Shown: positions 1-10,435 of the stretch, piece by piece
Numbering within the stretch: position 1 is the stretch's first letter
How the letters are laid out: each line of letters begins with the position of its first letter
Program-made: the position numbers and the translations under genes
From: Vespula vulgaris
Lineage: Eukaryota > Arthropoda > Insecta > Hymenoptera > Vespidae
Direction: 5' to 3'
Length of the DNA stretch: 64,000 nt
NCBI RefSeq assembly: GCF_905475345.1
Contig: NC_066605.1
Location: 3,621,501 to 3,685,500, forward strand
Notes under the pieces: generated by a model
The model's input: the letters and a program-made list of their open reading frames with translations, nothing else
Database searches by the model: none
Told to the model about the DNA's origin: nothing

Positions 1-442
1 ACCTTTAACTATCTTTTCAAAGACTTTATCTGATAACATATGTGCTTTTGGTGCATTTACTTATTATTATTGCACATTAAAATAGTCTCTTAACAGAAAC
101 GGAAGACGGCAGCGGTGTATTACATAAAATAAAACCTTTTTTTTATCACAATGGATATATATTAAGACTATTATTATTCACGAAATAGTACTATTTTTAT
201 ATTACATATATTAGTCAATAATAACTTCAATAGTTCAATAATAACTTCAATTCTATTAAATCATAAAACAATGAAAAATTAAAGCAATATCAAGATATAT
301 AGAAACATTTGTACAATTTTCATTTTAAAGCTGCTAAATAATGCAAAAGCGTAGACATGCGCGTTTCTATTCCATTAGAAAATTATAAAATATAAATATT
401 AAAGTGAAAAAATTTATTGGAAAAGCAACAATAGCATTGTCA
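1..442. other. 3' flank of the receptor gene
   Basis: AT-rich flank holding the receptor's 3' UTR, with an AATAAA on the minus strand at 418-413. Bases near 330-440 resemble the sequence after the stop in the two pseudogene copies near 9.7 and 10.4 kb, so the duplications carried the 3' flank. I see no gene here. Confidence 0.5.
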
Positions 443-3421
443 TTAATAATTTATGCGAGCACATTTTCGATTCATATAACCTTTTTCAATGTTTTTTATA
501 TTTTTCTTCTTTTCTACATAAAATCTTGACGATTTAATGGACGGGATATGATGAACCATCGACATTTTTTTTCTTTTACGAATAAAAATACATTTTTCTA
601 TGATCAGAATGCAAATACCCAAAATGATACCAATTTGGATGAAGAAAATAAGCGATATTACAGTGGTTATGGGAACCGGTTGATACTTAATCATATCATG
701 GAATTTCTTTTTAAATATCGTATCTCTTAAACGATTTATCATACCATTATTGACAAATTTCTGCAACCTAAAATAAACAAATGCTTTAACATATGATAAA
801 AGAAAATTTACATTATTGAATTCTTGTGTTCTTACTGAAAATTAATGACCCCAGTAAATGGATTGTGCTTAGATAAAACTATAGCAAAACGGTTTACACG
901 TCCTGCTTCAACACGAACCACATTGCATGGTATTTCAAGATCTACACTTCTTCTTATTTCATCGAACGTGTAGATTGCCAGATTTCGATTTTTACAAATC
1001 TGTAATATAATAACGGATGTTAATAATAAAACTATATACAGGATTTAATGAAATCTACAAGCGAAATTGTAGAAATGAATTCCTCATATGTAGAGAAGAA
1101 AAGATAGGTTTTCTCAAAATAGTTCCGGAAGTGATTAATTTACAAATTATAATATATATCTTATAATTAGTATACTCCAATTTGTAACCAAAAATGTAAC
1201 CTAAATTTTGCATTGTACTTTATATTCTTAAACCACGTAGATGGACTAATGTATTCAATCAGAAGATGGCTTACTTTTGAGGGTGTTGGAACTATTAACA
1301 AGAAATATCAACAAAATATACCATAATTTCAATTCAAATAAACATAACTGGAGTATATTTACTAAGTCTTGAAAGTCGTATAACTCAGAAATTAAGTATT
1401 TAAAAATCCATAGTTTATATAACCTACTTTTTCTTTTATGAGAAAATTTATTTATAGTATTTTCTTTTCATGTCTGAGGAATCAATTTCTCAAAATTTGT
1501 CACATGATTTCGTTACACCCTTCATATATAAACGTTAATTAATTTCTTTTTATATTATTTCATCCTACACTGTTAAATGCTTCCAGTATAGTTGAAGGCA
1601 ATTTTTCTTCTTTTAGCATCAATTTCATCACTTTCTTTGCAAGCGGATCTACCGAATTCTACAAATAAATATCTTTATTCGTCTACGTATTTTTATAGTT
1701 TTATACGCGCACACACACATACATGTATACGTATTATACTTACTGCAAATTTATCGTAATAAGCCGTACCACGAAAAACAGCAAATTGATAAGTACCATC
1801 TTCAACAAAGCTCTCTAATGAATGAAAGGGTAAAATGTGGATAATGGACGTTAAAAAGCTTATTAAAGCCGCAGAATAAGCTGCCGATATTACGGTAATA
1901 AAAAAAAATATAGAAAAGTATGCTATACGTAACGAAGATTTATCAGAAAAATCTACAATAAAGAAATATTTGTATAAATATAACTATTAAAAAAACGTAA
2001 TCAAAAAATCAAGAAGTATTGAATTAAACCTGCAATTCCTTGTTGACAAAAGATACCCCAAATCTCCATAAAGTTATCGGATAATAAATTTCCTATTTTA
2101 CAATTAGTTCCATCTTTTATTTTGAGAAAAATCAATAAGATCAATGCAGCAATTAATACTCCAAACATAGCGATCCAAACAGAGTGAGTGAAAGTCTACA
2201 ATAATAACAATTTTTTAATTAATGAAAATTAACGCAAGAAGGAGGAAAATATAACAACTTCGATTGAAAATTATCGTACTAGAAAATAAGATGACCATTT
2301 AATCGCAAATAATTCTGGTTCCCGAAAAAAGAGGCAATTTTTAGAGATTAAAATAGGAAGCGTGAAATCAACGACATTTAATCTGGCATTCGTAATAGAA
2401 AACTCTGAAAGAGAAATATCGGCACGTCCAGCATATAATTCGGCAATTGCTCCAGACCAAGTCTTTTTTTCTGGATTCCATCTTCCATACTGTTCTACTT
2501 CCGAGACAATGTCAAAAGTAAAATTAAGAGTGGCACAAAGTTCTCTTAATATCCTACCGTATAAACCATCTAATTTGCCATCCTTGTTTATTTTTGTGAA
2601 TGGTGAACCCTAAAGAAGAAAAATCGGAAAGAAATATAAAAATAATTTTAAATAGGAAATAGAAAAAATATCTAAGCGAAAATATTTTACCTTAACTATG
2701 ACAGCTCTCATGATCAGACCTTGTAAATTATGTCTTCTTTCGTAAAGAGAATCTGGAACTATTTTAGTAATTCCTTTCTCTAAACTCCACGTAGCTACGT
2801 CATTGATCTCGACTCGCCTTGTATCGACCGAATACCACTCTCGTAAAATATTTTCCGTACCGCAACGAATCAACATTTCTGAATTGAATTTTAAATGAAA
2901 TATATTACCAGGTGGGTTGTGACAATAATCGAAACTATATTCCTTGTTATTGAATATCACTAGCCATATAGCTGAAGACATGTCAAAGGTACGTGTTGCT
3001 AAGGAAAACTCATTAATCGCATTGTAATTAGAGATTACTACAATGTAATACGGTTGTACTATTCGTTTCACGTAGTACAATGATTCGTACAATTGTGAAA
3101 AGTAGAAATTGGTGGTCGCAATACCTTCCCGAGAAAATGCACGTCTCCATTTGAACACCATCGTTGTCATTTCCATTCCTGAGGAAAAAAAAATTAATAT
3201 AGAAGAAATGAAAAGCAGTTGAGGGATATAGAGTTACCTTCCATCGAATCAGCATATAAGATAATTACAGATTTCGGTCCGTATAATTTGCATATCTCTA
3301 TGATAAAAGGAAGTTGTTCGTCATTGGTAGATAGAAATTCGTAGGACCTTATAATCTTCGAAAGAAAAAGAAGAAGAAAAAGATGAAGAAATAGTATCTT
3401 TAATGGCACAAAGAAAGACAT
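443..3421 (-). CDS. IR75-like ionotropic receptor, 8 coding exons, apparently intact
   Basis: Variant ionotropic glutamate receptor, expected to act as a ligand-gated cation channel in dendrites of chemosensory neurons, usually with an IR8a/IR25a-type co-receptor (family knowledge). Reading the minus strand I find eight exons with GT-AG borders and matching phases: 3421-3238, 3178-2691, 2609-2280, 2195-2030, 1952-1744, 1658-1569, 999-836 and 767-443, giving 651 residues. Residues 1-26 are a signal peptide. Exon 2 carries the IR75-type amino-terminal block (PPGNIFHLKF, then LREWYS). Exon 3 is ligand-binding lobe S1, with SEFSITNARLNVVDFT holding the conserved Arg. Exon 4 gives M1 and the pore loop (FMEIWGIFCQQG). 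Exon 5 gives M3 (SAAYSAALISFLTS) and the start of S2. Exon 8 gives M4 near residues 560-585 and a basic tail. The start is the only ATG preceding a signal peptide. An AATAAA lies on the minus strand at 418-413. The IR75 subgroup is from remembered family motifs; IR64a/IR31a-like is the alternative. Confidence 0.87.
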
Positions 3422-3708
3422 TTTTTCACTTATCGATTAATTATAATGCTATTTTTTAAATTGCTAACGATATTCTACAAAAAAATGAAGAACTTTCTAT
3501 CCGTCTACGAACGAAGATCGCACAAGACTAAATTGCTAAACTATTAAGAGAATTACATTCACTTAGATTATTATGATTGTTATACAGATCTGGGATCACG
3601 CAACATGTATGTACATATTCGTGCAAAGAACATGATTTTATCTATGACATTGATTTATTATCGATGTATTAATAAACGTTTTTTTCATTTGCCTTTTATG
3701 TTGCTTAT

Positions 3709-3710
<2 letters not shown>

Positions 3711-3751
<41 letters not shown>

Positions 3752-3753
3752 AA

Positions 3754-3817
<64 letters not shown>
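3711..3817. repeat. (TA)n microsatellite
   Basis: Two TA runs, about 3711-3746 and 3759-3817, are separated by a short unique spacer and interrupted by TGTA variants. The Tyr/Ile-rich ORFs on both strands across it are artefacts of the repeat. Confidence 0.95.
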
Positions 3818-3819
<2 letters not shown>

Positions 3820-4423
3820 TGTGTATATACATACGCTCATCTACATTACATGCATTTATTATCGTAGGTTTATATGATAGTAATATATTAAAAGAAATTA
3901 TTAAAATTTCAGTTGCATTTAAATAATTTAGTAGACATTCTAATCGATATAATCGAGGCAAGCACTTAACAAAATGAATTGCAGCCATCACACATTTACA
4001 CAAGTGTATATGTGTTGTTTAATAAATAATACCCATTTAAATGTCGATGTTATGTAAAGTAATGGAATATTTTTATAAAAAATCATTTAGCTTTATTTAT
4101 ACGTTGACATAAATCAGTAGTTCTTAAACTTTATCAGTTTGAAAATTTTATTAGTTCATTTTATATAATGTGCATTTTGTCGGATCCCTAACCGTCAATT
4201 TCATATTTTTCGATAAGAAATAAGATAAGAAAAAATATTCATGTACATAAGCTTTTTATTTTCCCAATATTGCGGTTACAAAAAATAATACAGAATGTTT
4301 AACCGTAATGTTATGTTTCCCAATTTTTTTTAAATCATATTGTATCTTAACATTTCAACAATTTTGATGCCCTTTCAAGTAATCTAATAAAAAATAAAAA
4401 TCATATAAATTGTATTATATAGG

Positions 4424-4640
4424 TTGACTTAAAAAAAGGCCTGCGCTATTCATACGATAGATAAACAGCACGAGTGGTAGGATATGCGTTGTTTGTTTAG
4501 TTATTCACTTTCGCATTAGCCATCGAACGTATTGATCCTATATGGTGGATTGTAAGACATCAGAGAGAAAGTATAGAAAATAATGCATTTCCAACATTTT
4601 TACCTTTGGCTGACTAACACAACTACATGAAGACAAGAAT
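4424..4640. repeat. Dispersed repeat, copy 1 (TA-flanked, mariner-end-like)
   Basis: Starts TATAGGTTGACTTAAAA and is recognisably similar over about 200 bases to 7117-7340: shared ATACGATA, ACAGYACGA, a TTGTTT...TTATT.A stretch, YATTGATYCTRTATG, GATTGTAAGA and a closing CACAAC. The start after TA and the AGGTTGRC terminus recall a Tc1/mariner inverted-repeat end, but I found no matching opposite end, so the class is uncertain. Confidence 0.6.
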
Positions 4641-5549
4641 GCGATGCAAGTGATAAAGTAATTCTAGTAGCCTTACAAATTGAAAAGTACATTACATAGG
4701 TATATAATGTGCATTCATGAACGTGAAATAAGAATGTGACAAAGAATTTCTTACAGTATTTCTATAAAAACTTAGTTTAATGGAAATAATGGTAGAGATA
4801 GTTTTACAAGATATATTTAGCATCGCATCTTTCGATCTGACTATTACAAATTGTGTGGTATAATTACAATGTTTATAAGAGACGATAACAATTTTCAGGA
4901 TATCAGAGAACAAAAACGTGACTTATTTTCTACATTTCATTGGACTTACGATTTTCTTTGATTTACGATAAATTGGTTCCAGTTGACTCTAAATTAAAAA
5001 ATTTTTACACACCTATACGTTAGAAATTATAATTTCCATATACGGAAACAAACAGAAAGGAAATCTATATGAAATTTCGTAGTAGCACTCCATAAGTTAA
5101 GTATCTATTGCAATTTCTGAAATTACTAAAAAATAGCATTGAGAAATCGATTTTTGTCTTGATCAAATGAAATAACCCAAACATTTTTGTCAGGAATAAA
5201 TATTTAGGTTTTAATAAGAAGGTAAACATTGTTGTTGAATTATTTAAAAAAGACATTACCCAATCACACAGTCGGACATCCCTCAAGCAGATTACATAAA
5301 CACGAATCAAATAACGAATAAAAGCAAAAAGGAACGCAAATATACCACCGAATTATCTAAGAAAGCGTCGGCTCTCAGAAACAAACAACAAAAAAACAAA
5401 AAAGAAAAACATTCCCAATTGTGACTTACATAATCTTAGACGTTATCTACAAATATACAGACAGATACTAATATCTTTTGTTTAAGATATGAAACAAACC
5501 ATCTGGCAACGGAATGTGTGTGTGTATGTGTATGGAAAATTTTTTAAAC

Positions 5550-6250
5550 GACATTTCAAAAGTTATGGCGTCCCTCAATGACATAAAAATTAGAGCACTT
5601 AACGATAAGTTATATTTACAGCATCTAGATCAGGTATTAACTAAGTTAGATCAATTGAACATACTAATTAATAAGGAAAAAAATTTTTTAGAAATTTAAT
5701 AAAATACTGCTATAAATATCGTATATCGATCGATAAAAATGGTATTCATAAAACAAAAGCAAAAATAAGCGCCATTGATAAAATTTCGTGATCGCGAAAT
5801 AACAGAAGTACGAGCGTTTATCGATTTTATAACTTACTACGATAAATTTATCGAAATTTTAAGTTTATTATTATTTCCATTGATTGAATTATTGAACCTT
5901 CGTGTTTTATTTAGATGGTTTAAAGAATGTAAAGGAACATTTTAAGCAAAGAAACAATTAAAAAGCAATAAAAGTTTAGTTCACTTTGATCCGAAAATGA
6001 ATCAGAACTATTTCTACAATACACATCGCAAACTCTGATAAAAATTCGACAACAATGTTCACAAATCGATAAATAATTTTTACAGTAAAAAACTTTCAAT
6101 ACCTTCACAGAGGTTATTTTACATTACACATCGACTATCAACCATCAGTACAAATTTTTTCACTATCGAAAGAATTACCAACATATACTGCTATGAAAAT
6201 GCATGTTATAAATGCGTCTCTAAAAGTGACTCAAAGTGCATCTCTGCAAC
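5550..6250 (+). pseudogene. Gypsy (Ty3-type) reverse transcriptase / RNase H relic
   Basis: Translated pieces in shifting frames match the carboxy half of Gypsy reverse transcriptase in the expected order: LQHLDQVLTKLDQLNILINK (the H-L..V...L......L..EK block) at about 5616-5680, then TEVRAFIDFITYYDKFIEIL near 5800-5860 (usual form LRSFLGLINYYRKFIP), then LVHFDPKMNQ near 5975-6005 (the VH.DP block before RNase H), then a stretch like the RNase H region ending TIERITNIY near 6165-6190. Several stops and frameshifts separate the blocks and no LTRs were found beside it, so it is an old fragment. Upstream RT motifs (including the YxDD box) are absent. Confidence 0.75.
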
Positions 6251-6259
6251 GTACTTAAA

Positions 6260-7110
6260 TTATTATACAGTTTGTTAGACTACCATTCAATGTTTATTAT
6301 TTTTTTTTCGATCGTTTTGTGTTTTGTGATATAAACTTTAATTGCTTTCGTCTCTCGTCCGAAATGATTAATTCTTATTCGGTTCTTGTTCTGTGTGCGC
6401 GTCTGTACTATCTGATAAAAATTGTTTCTTTTCTTTGTTTCAATTTTTTACGTTTAATCTACAATGTCGACCGTAAAACAATGAAGGGCTATATTTTTAT
6501 AATATATCGTATCTTATTTCTCACGTTTGATATTAAATGTAAAAATTCAAAATTACATAATAATACGGACAGACCTTCACGTTTACCAAAAAAAAAAGAA
6601 AATGGAATATCAATATAAGATAATAAAAGTTTATAAATTAGACAACAGAGAGGACATGTACAAGGAATAAAAAAAAATTTAATTAGATTTGACTTTTCCG
6701 TATAAGTAAAAATTAAATACAGATATAAAACAAAATTAAAAAATACGTTATCTCAAGGAGGGAAAGAAAATTCAGTGCCGAAATTATTTTTATTTAAATA
6801 AATGATGTTTCAGCATGGTTAAATAAAAGATAAGAGAAACAATAGGATACATTATATCATTGCGTTGAATGATAGCTGAATATAAAAATACCCCATATAA
6901 ATCAAATACAAAAAAATGGAAGTACACACAACGAAAATAAAGATTTAGATTTAAACTACGAACCACAAGAACATACATCAACACAAGTAAACAAAATAAA
7001 TAAGAAATCTTTCAACGACCAATGATATCACAAGTTGTAGAATGACATAGAGATCACTGCAACGTTATGTATTCTATGAACATTAGAATACTTTTATTAA
7101 CAAGAGGGAG
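6260..7110. other. AT-rich DNA, possible tail of the Gypsy relic
   Basis: No gene recognised. An open frame at 6319-6618 has no recognisable domain; it could be further Gypsy remains, but I cannot align it convincingly. Confidence 0.4.
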
Positions 7111-7116
7111 CATTAT

Positions 7117-7340
7117 ATAGGTTGGCTTAAGAAAAGAACATGCGCTGAGAAACATACATCTATACGATATGCAAACAGTACGAACGATAAAACATTCATT
7201 GTTTCTTTTAATTATTTATGCACTTTTGTAGTAGTCACCGAACACATTAATTCTGTATGCTAGATTGTAAGATATCGAAGAGAAAATATAAAAAGTAATG
7301 AACATCTTCACGACCTATTCTTACCTCTATGTGATCTACA
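7117..7340. repeat. Dispersed repeat, copy 2
   Basis: Starts TATAGGTTGGCTTAAGAAA and parallels the copy at 4424 in the same orientation, ending near ATCTACACAAC. The flanks do not match, so this is a dispersed element and not part of a longer segmental duplication. Confidence 0.6.
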
Positions 7341-8515
7341 CAACAAATTGGATCATCTAAAATCTAAATAATAAAAGATTCAACCATATTTCATTCATTT
7401 CTTTAGAAAAAAATCTTTAAACTCTTTTTCACGGATTTATATCAACTGCGTAAATCAAGACAATTTAACATGATTTGGATAAAGTTACCTCCCTATAGGC
7501 CATAATGGAACGCATTACTATAATAAAACATTAATTAGTATCGCATGATATTATCATATTTTTTATAATGAATATAAATAATAATCTAATTTTGTAATTT
7601 AAAAAATCAATTGCGGATTCTTTACTATTAACTATCTTTACTATTAACTATTAACTAAAAAAGACATAAATTAAACTATATTTTGTGTTTAAATAACTAG
7701 TATTGTTGTAATTATTTAAAATAATGATAAAAATTCAAAATCTCGCCGATGACAAATATTTGGAATACTTTTCGAATAATGAAAACGTTCGATCAAAAAA
7801 AATTCATTGTCGAATTAGACATCCTTACGAAAGATATATAGATTCACAATGATATTCATCGTCATGTAATTCTACAGGCCAAAAACATTCTAAAATACTT
7901 TAAATAGAAGATAATAGAATATTTTTCTTACGGTCCGAACAAGGCTCCGAACGATTATGATCACAATTTTTTTGCAAAATTGAAAATTTTTGAGAAAACG
8001 ATTCTTTTCAGAAAAGAATGATCTAAAAGACAGTGTATAACGGTGCTTATGATATTACATATATTTACAAAATTCAAAAAATTGATTTTTCAAAAATATT
8101 TTTATTCGGCAATATTATTATTTAAGAATATTTTTTTGAAAATTTAATTAAATAATTTCAAACATTGACATAGTTATAGAACATGTTTAAATGAGTTTAA
8201 ATGTTGAATCAATCGTATTTGTGTACGTGAAAATTTTCAAAATGAATCGAAGTACAGAAAAAGGAAAAATGATTTGGAGAACGGTCACAATGATTATGTG
8301 AACTTGCTGCGAAACTATACAAAATGTATAATAAGTATATAAAAAGTTGTCTTACATTACAATGAGTGTCCAACTTATTGCGATGATTACATTGAAAAAT
8401 AACTAAGTATACATAAAGTATACTAAAATTACAAATAAAGAAAATTTTTTAAAATACATTTGTATTATAATTTCAAAACGGATGTTATTTTTTAAACTAC
8501 CCTTCTATAAATGTA
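7341..8515. other. AT-rich intergenic DNA
   Basis: I see no open frame with recognisable content, no RNA gene and no clear repeat in this stretch. Confidence 0.4.
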
Positions 8516-8520
8516 TATAT

Positions 8521-8760
8521 TGTTACGTCCCGGATTATGCCACATGACAAGCAGATATTTATATGATGCATTTACTACAATCTAATCACTATTTTATTAT
8601 GACGTCGTGAGTTGTGTCACGCAACAAAAGGAATATTCTATCTTGATACGTTTATTACAACCTAGTCATTTGCTTCTTTTTGGTCAAGGCGAAACTTTAC
8701 TCAGGAATGAGGCTAATTAATTAATTAAGACACAAGAATGATCCCAGGAATATAGCTATA
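8521..8760. repeat. Possible LTR fragment with internal ~75-bp duplication
   Basis: Begins TGTTACGTCCCGG, a start often seen in insect LTR elements, and contains two diverged direct units, one from about 8524 and one from about 8599. Both run ACGTC, then a CAC...ACAA stretch, then TTTAYTACAAYCTARTCA. Base composition is less AT-rich than its surroundings. Internal coding sequence and a second LTR are not apparent, so a solo LTR remnant is inferred. Confidence 0.35.
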
Positions 8761-9399
8761 GAAAGGTTCAGAGATTGAGAGACTGTTTATTAGGATATTT
8801 TATTTTTAGCGTTACCTTTTCTGAAGAACTTCTTTTTTTCCTGATAAGACGATGTTATACCTTGACCTTAGCATTAATAAAACCGTTTCACTAATCGGTT
8901 GATATTGGAATTGGCACTCAAAGAAAAATACTTGTTAAAAATGAAGTTCGATAAAATCATTATACTCTGATAATAATAACTATATGAATATAATTAATCA
9001 AGCAACTATTATTACTTCTACATTCATAGATAAAAGAAAAGGAATATAATGAAATCAACTCACTATAAATTAATGATTACAATTATGATTATAAGGTTAA
9101 TGCTGTTAACACGTATCGCGCATTATTACAACAAAATAAAAATGAAATTCAGATACAAAGACTGAGATAAAAACTTTATCTTGGCTGATCTTGGTTGCTG
9201 AATTAGCTTAGCAGTCAATTCAGTAAATTCAATAATAATTTACTATTTGTAAGAAATTTGAATATACACAAATACACGAAGATGTGACAATATATAGTAA
9301 TGTTATATAAGGAGATGCACATGTGTGATCATGCACTGTGATTACTATCATATAATATTGGTATATGGTATACTGGCATATAATATTGGTATATCATAT
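8761..9399. other. AT-rich intergenic DNA
   Basis: No gene is visible. A small local repeat of TATAATATTGGTATAT near 9350-9400 is the only structure I noticed. Confidence 0.4.
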
Positions 9400-9985
9400 A
9401 ATACGATTAAACTGACTGGCTGTTGATAAAAAATATGTTAATTAAAGAACCCGAGGAAACGTCATTCAATTATGTCGTCATTCAATCAAGACTCATACAT
9501 GATAGATAGTGAATCAAATTCTTTTTCTAATTATAAAATACATAGATAAGTATATCATACTTCATATAAATACGAAAAACAGTTAGAAAGAATTAAAATA
9601 TGTATAAGTATGTGCATTCAATAAATAAGGAAAATGTTATATATATATATGTCTCCGCGTATAATATGAAGAAAAAATTCTATTTCAATTTAAAACTGTA
9701 TTAAATTATGCAAAAGCTTAGATATGCGTGTTTCTATTCCATTAGAAAATTATAATCTGAATATAAAAGTTCACTTATAACGAACATTATAATTTACGCA
9801 AGCACATTTACGATTCGCATAATCTGTTGCAATATTTCTTATACTTCTCTTCCTTTTTATATAAAATCCTAACGATTTAATCGACGGAATATTATGTACC
9901 ACCAACATCTTTTTTTTACGAGCAAAAATACACTTTTTTATGGCCATAATAAGTAACCAAAACAATATCAATTAAGATCAAGATA
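9400..9985 (-). pseudogene. Receptor pseudogene fragment: last exon and 3' flank only
   Basis: The minus-strand frame 9971-9771 matches the carboxy end of the intact receptor: M4 residues, then KKCIFARKKKMLVVHNIPSI (receptor: EKCIFIRKRKKMSMVHHIPSI), then RSIRNIATDYANRKCACVNY. It begins inside M4, and nothing from earlier exons is present upstream. The flank after the stop (about 9770 down to 9400) parallels that of the second pseudogene at 10440-10090, so the duplicated block included several hundred bases of 3' flank. It is truncated and cannot make a channel. Confidence 0.8.
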
Positions 9986-9989
9986 AGAA

Positions 9990-10435
9990 ATGATATATGA
10001 GTTTATCTATACGAGCATCTATATCTATATGTGCGTGTGTATGTGTGCATATATGTTGCGGATTCATCTTTTGTAATTACTATCATTTGACGACGGTATA
10101 ATCAGATTAACTTCATGTTTATTACAAAATATGTTAATTTCGAGAAAACTTATAATTCACTTATGTACATCGCTTAAACACTATTCATACATAAGAAATT
10201 GAAAAAAAAATCTTTTTTTTTTTGATTATGAAATATGTAGATATATCATTCGTGCAAATACGAAAAATTAAAGTTCGAAAGAATTAAAATATGTGTACGT
10301 ACGATCGAAAAATAAAAAAAATGTATTATATATAAAATCTATCATATACACATATAATATAATGAAAAAATTCTGTTTCAATTTAAAACTATACTAAATA
10401 ATGCAAAGACTTAAATATGTATATGCACGTTGCTA
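9990..10435. other. Pseudogene 3' flank, duplicated
   Basis: Contains a poly-T run at about 10210-10223 and sequence similar to 9420-9700 (for example GAAAGAATTAAAATATGT), so this is the second copy of the receptor's downstream flank. No gene. Confidence 0.5.

Larger units (their letters stand above)
3422..5545. other. receptor upstream region and intergenic DNA
   Basis: The first ~280 bases resemble 12780-13050 upstream of the pseudogene, so they probably contain the receptor promoter. The remainder holds a TA microsatellite and one copy of a dispersed repeat. I see no supported gene; the ORFs here run through low-complexity sequence. Confidence 0.5.

Noticed and set aside
2362..2613. Plus-strand ORF of 83 residues
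   Set aside because: It is the antisense shadow of receptor exon 3.
3605..4003. ORFs on both strands rich in Tyr/Ile across the TA repeat
   Set aside because: They are translations of (TA)n and have no non-repeat content.
5514..5699. A 61-residue plus ORF as a host gene
   Set aside because: Its second half matches the Gypsy reverse transcriptase block and continues in broken frames, so it belongs to the relic.
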